Assembly: GCF_963678635.1 (NCBI RefSeq)
Contig: NC_087066.1
Location: 2,911,633 to 2,975,632 of the forward strand
Direction of reading: 5' to 3'
DNA length: 64,000 bases
Source: Symsagittifera roscoffensis
Taxonomy: Eukaryota > Xenacoelomorpha > Acoela > Convolutidae
Within the stretch, counting starts at the first letter, position 1. Each line of letters begins with the position of its first letter. Of the stretch, positions 38,863 to 51,280 are shown piece by piece. The translations under genes were made by a program, and so were the position numbers. The notes under the pieces are model-generated. The model had not been told where the DNA came from. It worked only from the letters and a program-made list of their open reading frames with translations, and searched no databases.

Positions 38863-41800
38863 GTACAGTCAGACGGCAATGCTTTTCATATAGCGGTTTT
38901 CGAGCTCCAAATTTTGATTGCATTTTACGCGATTTGGGTTGCCATGAGAGAAAAACTATTGGTCATGATTGTTGCTCAAAGTTCCACTAGAATTCCACTG
39001 GCACATTTTGTTTGATGAATTCCGGACGCAAATCCAATTTAGAGAAACTTATTTTTTTTTGAGAAAGATTTGGATCGATTCTTGTTTTGTTTGCAACAAA
39101 CAAAAATCTTAAAAGCCCTTGAAAATTCAACACGCAAATTTTCTTCAAAATCAACAGTCAAATTATTACAATTTTAAGTACATGTATATAATTATTATCG
39201 GTACCTAATATGAGCTTAAACAGCGTCGATTTCTGATGAGGCTAAAAAAGCGCCTTGTTTGACTCTATTTTTTGTCTTAGAATTTTAAACATCGCCTTTG
39301 AACTTTTCGAGGGTATTTTTTACCGGTTGATGAATTTAAAGAGTGCCCGTGAATCTTTTCAATTCTCTTCGAGGAACTAAATATTTGACTAGATTTGATA
39401 GTTCACATTTTCCAACGGTTTTTTCTCTACTTTTTGTTTCAGCTTTTTTCTTGAACAACGAGCTCAAAATGCTTTTCGCACAACGCTTCGCTTCAGTTCA
39501 TTTAATATTATCAAACAGTTACCTCCAGCGGTGAATATACCCCTAGTCTGTTTGTTTTGCTGCATTAACATCATATCTTGACTTTTTTTGGTGGCTATTG
39601 TTTGAAAACTGAAGTGACCATGGCGCAGAGGCTAGAATTTTTCATCTCGGGGTCAAGGGTTTGATACCAGAACCTGGCAGAGTTTTTCGTCTCTTAGTTT
39701 TTTCTTGTCTTTCATTTTTTAGTGTTTGACCTTTTAAGAGCTACTTTTAGTCGCTTTTTTTCTTGTGTTTGCGAAATGCAGCTTCGCCTCTGTTTGAAGA
39801 TATGTTGGATATTTTTCCAATTCTTATTTTTTGGTCTGATGCGCAGTCAACTAGAATTCTTTCGACTCGTTGACTGATTGGTATTTTATGCAATTTATTC
39901 CTCTGGTTAAGTGTTTGTCTATGAAGTAATTTTTCGTTTCTCTTGTTCACAAATTTATATTCCGGAAATTATTTCACGCCTGAGTTTAACGCGTGACTTC
40001 TTTTAAAGTTCACATTCTAATTCAGTTCCTTAATGGAAGGCAAGTTGCGCTCTGCAATAAAAAATGTAAAAATGGCGAGGAAATTGGAGCTGCTGATTTT
40101 TGTTTCAGAAGTAGTTCGGTTTTGATATCAAGTTTATCATTGGAATTGTCACATTGTTGCATTGACATGTAGTTACATGCAGATTTATCATATCAGCGTC
40201 AATTCAATATAATTTTCTAATCGGACAATTCACTCATGATTTCATTTTTTTCTAGGAACTGCAAAAATCAGAAAATGTCTGTCTTCTTTGGTTGCGACGA
40301 TTCATGTACAACGGAAAGAGCAACATTTGTTCTGTTCAGCTCTTCGCCGAGAGTGCCCCAGGTTAAGATCTACTTTCAGTTTTTTCGGCTAATTTTCTGG
40401 GCTGGGTAAGGTTGTTTCACCCCACAACCAACGAGTTCGGATCATGGTGAGCCTCGAACATCCGACCTTTCGATTCATAGGAAGAGACGTAACCAATTCG
40501 CTACCGCTCCCCTAATTGTTTGTTTTGAATTGAATTTGTAAAAACCATGAGATCACCAGGAACCAATCAATTGCTGACTATCTGATACGAATCGGGCGCT
40601 ATTTCATTTTGATTTTTTTTGGAATTCTGTTTTGACTTAATAATTTGCTTTTTAGGTCACGCTCTTTATATATGCAGATGCAAAAGCTGAAATTGACAGC
40701 TAAATTTACGTGGTTTCAATTTCCAATAATGTATTTATCGAGCTTTCCTGGCAAAGTAATAGTCTTACTATTAATCCAGTTTTTAAAGAGATATTGAACT
40801 GAGTGCGTTTTTCGAAATGCTCTTATGTTTAGGTTTTATGATTTTTTTCCAGAAGAAGTTTTTTTACGAGCCGTTGCAGTCTTTGAAATAATTTGAAATA
40901 TTTATAAGTATCATTGTTTACCCTTGCGAAGCAAAGTGTATAGGTATGAACTTTAATTTTTTTCCAATCTAAGTCGCAAATAAGTGCTAGTTTTGGTGGC
41001 ACTTTTGAATCGTTAGGACGCGGTAGCAGTATAATGTCATATGTGCTTTGACATTTGATTAGTGGAAAGCTAACAAAGTTGATGCATTTTCAATTATCAA
41101 TTGAACCGGGAAAAGTTATTTGTTTCAAAGAGCAGTACAATGATAAAAAGCTCGATTTCAGAAATTTTCCAACCTAATGTTTCTCGCATTTTTTTTGAAA
41201 TGCATAATTTAAACATAATTTGGCCTTAATGCTTTCCAATTTGTTACATGCAAAATTGTGTCTTTTTGTATTTTATGCTACTTTTGCTACATCGAATTGA
41301 CAATTTATTAGCATATGTCGCTGTCTTATTGGTGGCTAGTTTTTAGTGATTTTAAGCATCCGTGGTTGAGTGGTTAGTGCGTGAGACTCACATTTACTAG
41401 GTCGCAGTTTCGAATCCGACACGTAGTCGAGTTTTTGCTAATTCGAGGCCTATTTCTACTTTTTCTTATTTCATTTGATCGAGCTGATTTTTGGTAGTGT
41501 CTCGTAAGTGTTCGTGAAGCGCAGCTTTGCCTCTGTGTTGAATAGCTGGCTTAGAAAAATCATGATTTTTGCAAACCGATTTGAAACACAGCTTCAAGCA
41601 AGCTATTGTGCGAAAAATTTCCGCTTCAATAGGTTATTCAAGAAAGCTTTGAAGCGAAAAAACTTCGAATTATAGGAGCTTGCTTAAAAAAACAAATTTA
41701 AAATATTTCGAAGTTTTGTCGCTTCAATAGCTTGCATAATCGTTTTAATTTTGTTTTAAGCAATTCACTTCCATTGCTTGCTTGAATATTAAATAAAAAC

Positions 41801-44800
41801 TGTTTTGCGATGCAATCCAAGCTGCGAAACAATTTCGAAATGTTTCAATGTTCCGTCTCTGAAGTAGCTTACTTCCAAAACTTTTTTGTTAGCCGATTCG
41901 TTCTATGAAATAACTTGAAATATTTTAGTTTCGTCGCTCGCTTAGAGAAACTTCAAAATTTCGCAAGTGGATTCATTATTTGAAATTCATCGCTTGAACT
42001 TTTTAAATTTAATTACTTAGGTTTTTTGCAAATCGATTCGCTCTGTGAAATAACTGAAATAATTCGAAGATCTATTGCTTGAATAGCTGCCGTATAATTT
42101 TTCACGGAATTAATATTTATCCGGAATAATTATCTCGGACCGATTAGCTTTATTAATCAACTTGAAATATTTGGAAATTTTTTTCTTGAACCGATATGCT
42201 GGGTTCTGTTTTCGGCTCAACTGGGGGTCGACCCTAAGTTTGTCGCTGTAGTTATCGCTTGGTAAGTTTTTACCAATGCTTTTACTGATCTTTAGAATAT
42301 CATCCAATACAATTATGAATTTTTTGTAAGCGTAATTTCTACTTTTTCAAGTTTTTTTCATTATCTTCTGCCGCAAAATTTGTGTTGTATCTCCAGGGTT
42401 CCGAAGCTCCGCTTTGCCTGTTTTGATTTTTTTATTTTGAAAACCATGGTTTTTATAGCAGAAATAAGAAAGATTCTGCCTCAATTTGTTCTGGACAGTT
42501 GTTTTTTAGCTTTTTTGCTGCAGTTTTCGGATAATCGAATGATATTTCTTTGTGAAAAATAGAATTTTTTAATTATCAATTATTTGTTGTTTAATCTGTT
42601 GATAATATGCAATCTTTGATCGATTTCAATTTTTCATTTTTTTTTTAATCCAAAATGTTATGTTTTTTCACAATCAAATAGTCGAAACGACTGATCCCAC
42701 CCCTTTAACGCTGATGTATGTCACCTCAAGACTAGGATAATTTTTCTTACTTGTACCGGTAATAGTTTTGAAAAATGAAGGTTTTGAAGGATCGTGATGA
42801 AATTTGGTTATTTTTTCAGCTTCTTATCTGCCTGTTGTATCGCAAGTAGTGCGAAGCCCAGCTTTGCCTCTGTGTTTATTATTGTGGCCGAATTTTTCTG
42901 TGCTTGCACAGCAACCGGCTAGCCTTGTTATTTGTTCATTTATACTTATCGTTTTGTCTTTAGTTTAATTTTGCAAATTTAGTCAAATTTCTCCGAAAGA
43001 AAATGTCACATATAAATGTTCGAATTGGGAGAGCGTCAAGATGTTCTTTGAAAAGACAAACTGAAAAAAGCACAAAATAGAATTCGGCGTTCCTCAGTGA
43101 ATAATTGTTTCCCTGCTTGGCGTTGAGTTCGATGCTGCGGATAAACTACCCATATTGATAGCGACGAATATTTTGTATAGAAGGTTTCTTCCTAATAGAT
43201 TTTTTGCAATGTTTTTACCGGATCTAATTGTGGGATGTGAGTTTTATGAGGACGCAAGTGGCAATCAAGGGAACCTGGGATCAAACGATTTATAATGTTT
43301 TTAGTATGCGCTTAAGATTGTAAACTAAAAAGTGACTTTTCTTTCTAATATTAAACGAAAACCGAGAAAACGTTTTTGAAAAGTAATATCGATCGGGACA
43401 CGGCTGCAAGGGCTTTGCTAAGATATATCACGCCATCTGCCGATTGTATTGAGCACCTAATTTCGCATGAAAATCTGAAAATCACTCGATTATAAAATTT
43501 CTTCCATTTGGTGGTCGAAACTAATATGTAAAGTTTCAAGTATTTCTATTTTTCTCTGTAGCAAATTTTGTATATCTAGAATGTTTCAGTTGCCAACAAT
43601 CTCCAGTGTTCAATGTGATAAGTCTATTCCGAACAGTAGATGATTTCAATCCAGTCTACTTGGGCTCACTAATGTGTGACATTGGACTGATATGGATTCA
43701 AACAAAACCGAACTCTTACCAAGTTTCCGTCAAAATTAACCCTCCCACTGATTTGTACCTTGATCCGACAACAAATCCTCCGACTACAACTGTCGTCACA
43801 ACTAGCGAGACGACGGCTACTTTTAATCCGACACAACCTGTTACTTCTCAGAGCACTGTGAGAGTTGTTACGACACAGCAGCGTGAAACGAGCACGGATT
43901 CGACTACAGCTTCTGTGAAGCCTCAAAACGTGTTGGTGTACTCCTGATTATTTGTTACATGACAGCTAAATTTACGTGGTTTCAATTTCCAATAATGTAT
44001 TTATCGAGCTTTCCTGGCAAAGTAATAGTCTTACTATTAATCCAGTTTTTAAAGAGATATTGAACTGAGTGCGTTTTTCGAAATGCTCTTATGTTTAGGT
44101 TTTATGATTTTTTTCCAGAAGAAGTTTTTTTACGAGCCGTTGCAGTCTTTGAAATAATTTGAAATATTTATAAGTATCATTGTTTACCCTTGCGAAGCAA
44201 AGTGTATAGGTATGAACTTTAATTTTTTTCCAATCTAAGTCGCAAATAAGTGCTAGTTTTGGTGGCACTTTTGAATCGTTAGGACGCGGTAGCAGTATAA
44301 TGTCATATGTGCTTTGACATTTGATTAGTGGAAAGCTAACAAAGTTGATGCATTTTCAATTATCAATTGAACCGGGAAAAGTTATTTGTTTCAAAGAGCA
44401 GTACAATGATAAAAAGCTCGATTTCAGAAATTTTCCAACCTAATGTTTCTCGCATTTTTTTTGAAATGCATAATTTAAACATAATTTGGCCTTAATGCTT
44501 TCCAATTTGTTACATGCAAAATTGTGTCTTTTTGTATTTTATGCTACTTTTGCTACATCGAATTGACAATTTATTAGCATATGTCGCTGTCTTATTGGTG
44601 GCTAGTTTTTAGTGATTTTAAGCATCCGTGGTTGAGTGGTTAGTGCGTGAGACTCACATTTACTAGGTCGCAGTTTCGAATCCGACACGTAGTCGAGTTT
44701 TTGCTAATTCGAGGCCTATTTCTACTTTTTCTTATTTCATTTGATCGAGCTGATTTTTGGTAGTGTCTCGTAAGTGTTCGTGAAGCGCAGCTTTGCCTCT

Positions 44801-47800
44801 GTGTTGAATAGCTGGCTTAGAAAAATCATGATTTTTGCAAACCGATTTGAAACACAGCTTCAAGCAAGCTATTGTGCGAAAAATTTCCGCTTCAATAGGT
44901 TATTCAAGAAAGCTTTGAAGCGAAAAAACTTCGAATTATAGGAGCTTGCTTAAAAATTATGAATTTTTTGTAAGCGTAATTTCTACTTTTTCAAGTTTTT
45001 TTCATTATCTTCTGCCGCAAAATTTGTGTTGTATCTCCAGGGTTCCGAAGCTCCGCTTTGCCTGTTTTGATTTTTTTATTTTGAAAACCATGGTTTTTAT
45101 AGCAGAAATAAGAAAGATTCTGCCTCAATTTGTTCTGGACAGTTGTTTTTTAGCTTTTTTGCTGCAGTTTTCGGATAATCGAATGATATTTCTTTGTGAA
45201 AAATAGAATTTTTTAATTATCAATTATTTGTTGTTTAATCTGTTGATAATATGCAATCTTTGATCGATTTCAATTTTTCATTTTTTTTTTAATCCAAAAT
45301 GTTATGTTTTTTCACAATCAAATAGTCGAAACGACTGATCCCACCCCTTTAACGCTGATGTATGTCACCTCAAGACTAGGATAATTTTTCTTACTTGTAC
45401 CGGTAATAGTTTTGAAAAATGAAGGTTTTGAAGGATCGTGATGAAATTTGGTTATTTTTTCAGCTTCTTATCTGCCTGTTGTATCGCAAGTAGTGCGAAG
45501 CCCAGCTTTGCCTCTGTGTTTATTATTGTGGCCGAATTTTTCTGTGCTTGCACAGCAACCGGCTAGCCTTGTTATTTGTTCATTTATACTTATCGTTTTG
45601 TCTTTAGTTTAATTTTGCAAATTTAGTCAAATTTCTCCGAAAGAAAATGTCACATATAAATGTTCGAATTGGGAGAGCGTCAAGATGTTCTTTGAAAAGA
45701 CAAACTGAAAAAAGCACAAAATAGAATTCGGCGTTCCTCAGTGAATAATTGTTTCCCTGCTTGGCGTTGAGTTCGATGCTGCGGATAAACTACCCATATT
45801 GATAGCGACGAATATTTTGTATAGAAGGTTTCTTCCTAATAGATTTTTTGCAATGTTTTTACCGGATCTAATTGTGGGATGTGAGTTTTATGAGGACGCA
45901 AGTGGCAATCAAGGGAACCTGGGATCAAACGATTTATAATGTTTTTAGTATGCGCTTAAGATTGTAAACTAAAAAGTGACTTTTCTTTCTAATATTAAAC
46001 GAAAACCGAGAAAACGTTTTTGAAAAGTAATATCGATCGGGACACGGCTGCAAGGGCTTTGCTAAGATATATCACGCCATCTGCCGATTGTATTGAGCAC
46101 CTAATTTCGCATGAAAATCTGAAAATCACTCGATTATAAAATTTCTTCCATTTGGTGGTCGAAACTAATATGTAAAGTTTCAAGTATTTCTATTTTTCTC
46201 TGTAGCAAATTTTGTATATCTAGAATGTTTCAGTTGCCAACAATCTCCAGTGTTCAATGTGATAAGTCTATTCCGAACAGTAGATGATTTCAATCCAGTC
46301 TACTTGGGCTCACTAATGTGTGACATTGGACTGATATGGATTCAAACAAAACCGAACTCTTACCAAGTTTCCGTCAAAATTAACCCTCCCACTGATTTGT
46401 ACCTTGATCCGACAACAAATCCTCCGACTACAACTGTCGTCACAACTAGCGAGACGACGGCTACTTTTAATCCGACACAACCTGTTACTTCTCAGAGCAC
46501 TGTGAGAGTTGTTACGACACAGCAGCGTGAAACGAGCACGGATTCGACTACAGCTTCTGTGAAGCCTCAAAACGTGTTGGTGTACTCCTGATTATTTGTT
46601 ACATGTCAACTATTTTGCATTAAATTAATTGACTGACATTTTTCGTTTGTTTTGTATTCAATTTTCATCTCAAAAATGTTTTATGGAAAAAATACATTGA
46701 ATGTTTTAGAGATCCTCCCATCGGAGTTTCAGATGGTCAAAAATCAGATAAAACAAGCAAGGATACTTTTGATTCGCCTGGACAATATATCGATGAGAAA
46801 CTGAAAACTAATGAAGGAACAGAGCCTTTTTTGAAGGAACAGATAATTTCGAGTTTTGTGCGATCAGTTTCAACTACAAAAGTTGCGGTTCAAACGAGCA
46901 CACGGGCGCCCGTGCAAATTTCACCTCTGCAGAAATTCAAGTCTTGGTTGGTACAAAACGGTCAGGAGTCTTTAGCCAATGCATGCTCTAAATGGGTTAT
47001 AAATTCAACATATGATTCAAAGTTGAATGCAACAGCTGTCAGAAAAGTGATTAGAGCCAACTGTTCTCATCCAAGTTTCAACGTCAAACTTTTCTTTGGG
47101 TTCGATTTTGATATTAAGAAGACAAACTTCGAGAAGCCTATTTTGTCGTTTTTCAATGAAACTTCTTGGGGAGCGCCTTACAATAGTAACTGGAAAGACA
47201 CGTGGTTAGAAACTCGTGTCTATAAAACTGTTGACGTTCTTCCATCAGAAATAAAGTCCTTTATCAGTCAGCAATGTGCTGGGCTGAAAACGTCTGTTGC
47301 TTCTCTAAACAACGAGAACGTGAATTCTACAGAGTTCACAAAGGTTGTTTGCACTAAAGTCACACAGAAGAGTCTGTTCATCAGATCGTTCACGCCCGAT
47401 GCTCCCAAGCCCCTGTTCATTAAGATGCACTCAACTAAGCCGAAATATGTTGAGGATGCGCATAAGGTGTTTGCGAAGTACAGACAGCTGTTCGACGAGG
47501 ATAAATTAAGTGTAGTTGACGAGGACGTGGGAAAATTGGACAAGGTAGAGAGAGAGATGCTCCGATTGGGTTAGTGTCGACTCATTTCTGTTCACTTTTC
47601 AAAGTTCAGCACTACTGCAGGACCTTGAACGATTCCAAGGAATTGATATGTTAATACTGGTGAATGAATCGATTACTTGGCCGTAGACAGGGTCAATAGC
47701 CGAAAAGAAGCGTGAGACAGAGAGCGTTCTGTTTCGCTATTTACATGAGATTTGTTAGGAGACTGATTCAAGGTTGAGAATGATGTAATTTTGTCTCCAT

Positions 47801-48784
47801 TAAATAAGTGGAGTTAAGTTAAGTTAAATAGATTTAAAGTACGTTCAAAGTATCTGGTGCAATTCTTTTTGCATGGCTTCCATATGGGACCATTAGTAAT
47901 TTTTCAGAACCATAGTTCTAAACGAGGTTTTCAACGGGGCCATGCTTCGACACAAGTACCATTCTCGTATTTACTAGATTTTGATGATCTCGAGATGGTC
48001 TGCAAGTATAGAATTCGGGTTTTGGATCTACATAGCAACCATCCCCTCCCTTCAACGGCATCTCCAACACATCTAAATAAATAATGTAAATTAGCAGTAG
48101 AGCTTTCTATTGAAAGTTCTTGTTTTGCTGAATTCTGATCGGTTGAAAATTAGACTAACTTAATCTACTTAACAATCTCCCACGTATCTTAAAGGGAAGG
48201 GAGAACCTAGTCGCGGTAGCATAATCAACGTCTGGGGAAATAAGTTAGGCTAGGTCATTTTTTTCATGTGTTTAGAGTGCACTTCTGGTCTATTTTCAAG
48301 AGGCGGAGTCTTTATTGACTACAAAGTGAACTACGTCAGTTCTTTTGTGGAGCTACAGTGCAAAAACAGTTCAACACCCAAAACATTCTACCTCGAGTAT
48401 GATAAACCCGATGTGGCTCAAACTGTGTATGACCTCGTTTCGCAAGACCAAATGAGAACCGAAGTTCCACAGTTACAAAGCCTGCTGCACCCTAAATGGA
48501 CCCAGAGTTTGGCTTCTTTGGACATACAGAGACTATTGAAGAAGACTTTGAACTTCAAAGAAGCGGTAAAGTCGTCAAATTGTTCGAGTTATTCTGTGTT
48601 GTTGACGTACGAGAATTCGATTGTGGAAGAAGGTCGTAAAATGTACTTGGTGATTCTGTTCTGTCCGAAAAGGGCGGAGGATGACAGGGTTATGTATGCA
48701 GTAGTTGCCACTGTTCTCAATTCTGATTGGTTCAAACCGGTCCTGGTTGATAAACTGAAAAACAGGCCACCAGATGGTTTTTGA
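38663..48784 (+). CDS. Secreted Thr-rich protein of unknown function (spliced, about 6 exons)
   Basis: The first exon encodes a signal peptide. Further exons encode a Cys-containing segment, a Thr/Pro-rich mucin-like linker present in two tandem copies, and a C-terminal part of about 455 residues. Exons proposed: 38663-38862, 40256-40361, 43562-about 43940, 46206-about 46584, 46710-47569, 48276-48784. The phases fit exactly at exon 1/2 and at 47569/48276. The joins of exon 2 to 43562 and of 46584 to 46710 are not fully resolved, so an exon may be missing or a donor misplaced. The C-terminal part has many Asn-x-Ser/Thr sites and paired cysteines, fitting an extracellular domain. I recognise no family. 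Confidence 0.65.
40256..40361 (+). CDS. Secreted protein gene, exon 2
   Basis: Follows TTTTTTCTAG; joined to exon 1 in phase it gives RNCKNQKMSVFFGCDDSCTT with three Cys. A donor GTTAAG follows CCCCAG. Confidence 0.65.
40405..40520 (-). repeat. Possible tRNA-derived SINE fragment (reverse)
   Basis: Minus strand has a B-box-like GGTTCGAGGCTCACC-type block (complement of GGTGAGCCTCGAACATCC) and an A-box-like region at tRNA spacing. Weak. Confidence 0.35.
41358..41545 (+). repeat. tRNA-derived SINE (in duplication copy 1)
   Basis: CCGTGGTTGAGTGGTTAGTG (A-box region) and GGTCGCAGTTTCGAATCCG (B box), then TTGATCGAGCTGATTTTTGG and the hairpin module GAAGCGCAGCTTTGCCTCTG. About 190 bp. Confidence 0.75.
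41693..42314 (+). repeat. 622-bp segment present only in duplication copy 1
   Basis: Made of degenerate repeats of GCTTGAATAGCTTGC and GATTCGCTCTGTGAAATAAC type words with TTCGAA cores. Either deleted from copy 2 or inserted in copy 1 after duplication. Confidence 0.7.
42834..42878 (+). repeat. Hairpin module copy
   Basis: GTATCGCAAGTAGTGCGAAG followed by CCCAGCTTTGCCTCTGTG, with complementary GCGAAGC and GCTTTGC halves. Repeated at 45478-45522 in the duplication and, with variations, at 51236-51280 and 51540-51582. Confidence 0.7.
43562..43947 (+). CDS. Secreted protein gene, Thr-rich exon, copy 1
   Basis: Follows TTTTTCTCTGTAG. Encodes ECFSCQQSPVFNVISLF, then a Thr/Pro-rich run from about 43735 (NPPTTTVVTTSETT type), likely O-glycosylated. 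The frame is open to TGA at 43945-43947; the real donor is probably slightly upstream. Identical to the exon at 46206. Confidence 0.6.
44624..44811 (+). repeat. tRNA-derived SINE (in duplication copy 2)
   Basis: Same as the copy at 41358, carried along by the duplication. Confidence 0.75.
46206..46591 (+). CDS. Secreted protein gene, Thr-rich exon, copy 2
   Basis: Duplicate of 43562-43947 including its acceptor. A donor in the GGTGTACTCC region (about 46580) would leave the two bases needed by the exon at 46710. Confidence 0.6.
46710..47569 (+). CDS. Secreted protein gene, penultimate exon
   Basis: Follows GAATGTTTTAG; open throughout. Encodes an acidic/Ser-rich beginning, a second short Thr/Ser segment, and then a folded-looking part (FKSWLVQNGQESLANACSKW, VIRANCSHPSFNVKLFFGF). 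Ends ATTGG before GTTAGT, phase 1. Confidence 0.75.
47570..48275 (+). other. Intron of the secreted-protein gene
   Basis: Starts GTTAGT and ends TTTAG; no repeat or gene seen. Confidence 0.6.
48276..48784 (+). CDS. Secreted protein gene, last exon
   Basis: Follows CATGTGTTTAG, completes the split codon as Glu, and is open to TGA at 48782-48784. Text: FIDYKVNYVSSFVELQCKN and VLLTYENSIVEEGRKMYLV, extracellular-looking beta-rich sequence. The upstream in-frame ATG overlaps the acceptor and is not needed. Confidence 0.75.
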
Positions 48785-49297
48785 GCATTTTAGACATTCT
48801 TAGAATAAAAAAATTGTGACAATTGATAGATTGCGTGAAAACAAAAACTAAGTTTGTATAATTTTGAAGGATTTTAAATTTTCAGAAATCCAGGTAAAAA
48901 TTGAGGTAGTTGCTTTTTTTTTACTAATTATTAAAGAATTTTTCGTTCATGTAAAGTTTTCTGCTTTAGCATTTGACCAGACAATAATAACTAATTAGAT
49001 CGAAATACAATTGAACTAAATTCTATCATTTAAAGGAATCTTGTCCTTGTATTTAATCTTCTGTTCTTAAGGGCAAATTTGAAGTATAAATGGAAGAAAT
49101 GTCTCCACACATCAAAGTATTGCAACCAAGGAAATTTCACAAAGCGGTAGCAAATTTCTTTATTTAATGTCTCCCATACTGGTCCAATATTTTGCCATAT
49201 CAAGGCGTGGAAAATAATCCTAGAAAAACTCATTTTCCACTTCTATTCATGCTGGCCTGTTAGTAGTTATGAATATAAATTGATTTATTCAATTTCA

Positions 49298-49346
49298 GAT
49301 GATTTGTATGAAAAAGAGGCCTTTTTGAGGTTAACTCACCATCATC
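49298..49346 (+). promoter_or_regulatory. 5' UTR part of the F-BAR exon (acceptor at 49297)
   Basis: TTTATTCAATTTCAG precedes ATGATTTG, a good 3' splice site, so the coding exon probably has an upstream non-coding exon. The ATG at 49298 is out of the F-BAR frame. Confidence 0.5.
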
Positions 49347-50105
49347 ATGAGCTGGGGTGAGAAGCTCTGGGACAAGTTTGACATTGTGGAAAAGCACACG
49401 GAAAAGGGTATTCAATTTTCACGCCGTGTAGTCCAATTCTTCGAAGAGTATGCTACGAAGAAACGTGAACACGCACAGCAAATGCGGAAACTAGTGAAAC
49501 AATACAACGTAAACTACAAAAAGGGCAACGCCACCAGCATCGCCGGCAAAAAGGCGGGAAAAGAGGGGGCCAAAGACTATTCGTACGAGTCTGCGTTTTA
49601 TGTCATGTTGGAACATGTGAATGAAATGGCGACGCTCGAAGAAACAATGGCGAGTGATTTGGAAGATAAAATAATCCTGACTGCGAAGCACCGACACAAT
49701 GATTTCATGTCTAAACGCAAACAGTTTCTCTCTGCAGGCAGAGACCACAACGTCAGACTTTCGAACTCGATGAAATTCCTGGAAACGGCCGAGAATAATT
49801 TCAAAAAAGCATGCAAAGCACGCGACGAAGCCCAGGCCGCGTTTACAAAAGCAGACAAAGATATGAATGTAACAAAAGCGCTGGTCGCGAAATGTGAGCA
49901 GACGCTGAAAACGAAAACAGAGTTGATGGAAAGCTCGAAGCAAGAGTATCTGCTGCAGTTGAAGCAGACGAACGAAGCACAGCGCAGTCATTTTTTCGAA
50001 CAGATGCCGCTAGTTTTCACAGACTTGGAACACTTGGACACGGATCGAATCCAGGACCTGCAGGCGTTGATTCATGACTTCGCTAGCCTGCATGAAAACT
50101 ATCAG
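49347..50105 (+). CDS. CIP4/TOCA-type F-BAR protein, first coding exon
   Basis: MSWGEKLWDKFDIVEKHTEK starts exactly as in the FNBP1/FNBP1L/TRIP10 (TOCA) family. The 253 codons cover most of the F-BAR domain, a coiled-coil dimer that bends membranes and recruits N-WASP/Cdc42 partners in endocytosis. Basic residues for lipid binding (EYATKKREHAQQMRKLVKQY) and the family text DMNVTKALVAKCEQ are present. The exon ends AACTATCAG before GTAAGT, phase 0. The last F-BAR helix, the HR1 and the SH3 domain are not found in the remaining 14 kb of the window, so the gene has long introns or continues beyond. Confidence 0.9.
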
Positions 50106-51235
50106 GTAAGTCAACGGTACAGTTTAAGTACGATAATCTGGTTCCTGATAGTCAAGTATAGAGGTTGTCCCGATGAAAAAGTAGAAGGCAACTATCTTTC
50201 ACCTTATTGGAAATGGAGATTTTTTTCACTCTTTTTTTTACTCATTACAAAATTGCAGGACTACCATTTCATACTGGCATTTTCTTGGGACACAACTATC
50301 TTTTGCTATTTTTTGAACAATTTTCCAGTAAACTAAAAAATTAGTCAGAAAAGTTCAGAAAGGTTCATTCAAGCTGAACCAACATGGTTTAGTGATTTTG
50401 ACCTTTCATTTGACCTCTTGCTAACATAATTGTGCTTATATTCAATCAAGCTTTCAATGTTTCGTGATAATGTTTTGAACTAATGTTTGATTTGTTTCTA
50501 TTTCTGGTCTCTAGAAAGTAAGTAAGCCTGCTTCGTTCGTGATCGGTACACACACATCGGATGGTAAAGACAGAGTTGGTAAGCGCAGAAAAGCTTGCGT
50601 GTCATGTCCAGCTGGCCAAATTTAAATTAATTGCAATTGCAAAATGGAGATAGAGCTTTGTGCGTTTTTGTTCTCAAACTGATTATCATGTCTTGTACTT
50701 GTACTAATGTCACTGTATGAAACGTTACATGTTTTTCAAAGAGTCATTTATTTTAGTGAAAGACTTATCTTCTGAAACTGCCACCCATGGCCTTGGAAAT
50801 CTAATGGCTGGGACTAGACTTTTCCCGTAACGATCTTTGTTATACATTCTGCTCATACTCTTACTCATCCTTTTGCGCATCCTCTGCATATTTTATTCGG
50901 ATATGTGGTTTTCGTCCTAATTTGTGTCGGCTGATTCTCCGTTTTTTTCTAAATGCAGTTTAAAGGATCTGGTACGCTTTTCAAGCAGTTTGTTTCCAAA
51001 GCTTGGATTTTTAGGTTTTTCGTTCAAATAGTGTTTATTATATAGAAATTTGTGTTTTATTTTGTAAGATTATCAATTTTGATTATCGACAACCATCCGG
51101 CGTTTATAATTATCAACCAAAATTAATCAAACATCCGACGTTATTTTAAATGTTTTGGGCGTTAATTGCAATTTTTAATGTCAGAAACAATTATTTCAAT
51201 TTTTTTTTGTTTGATTTTAATCATAGTCATTCATT

Positions 51236-51280
51236 TTGTATCGCAAGTAGAGCGAAGCTTAGCTTCGCCTCTGTGTAAAG
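51236..51280 (+). repeat. Hairpin module copy
   Basis: GTATCGCAAGTAGAGCGAAG followed by CTTAGCTTCGCCTCTGTG; near-perfect inverted halves GCGAAGCT/AGCTTCGC. Confidence 0.7.

Larger units (their letters stand above)
40695..43960 (+). repeat. Tandem segmental duplication, copy 1 (3266 bp)
   Basis: From GACAGCTAAATTTACGTGG to TTTGTTACAT; repeated directly at 43961-46604. Copy 1 has 622 bp (about 41693-42314) absent from copy 2. I found no other difference by eye in the parts compared, and the 113-codon frames are identical. Confidence 0.95.
43961..46604 (+). repeat. Tandem segmental duplication, copy 2 (2644 bp)
   Basis: Direct repeat of 40695-43960 without the 622-bp segment. The junctions are TTTGTTACAT/GACAGCT at 43960-43961 and ACAT/GTCAAC at 46604. 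Confidence 0.95.

Noticed and set aside
41358-41440. Functional tRNA gene
   Set aside because: A and B boxes are present, but stems do not pair convincingly and the block recurs with a common SINE body.
43669-46570. Arg/Ser/Cys-rich minus-strand frames opposite the Thr-rich exons
   Set aside because: Arg/Cys/Ser-rich text is the expected antisense of Thr-rich coding sequence and is duplicated only because the exon is.
50516-50580. Second F-BAR exon after TTCTGGTCTCTAG
   Set aside because: The short frame gives text unlike the family at this point and meets a stop after about 35 codons.
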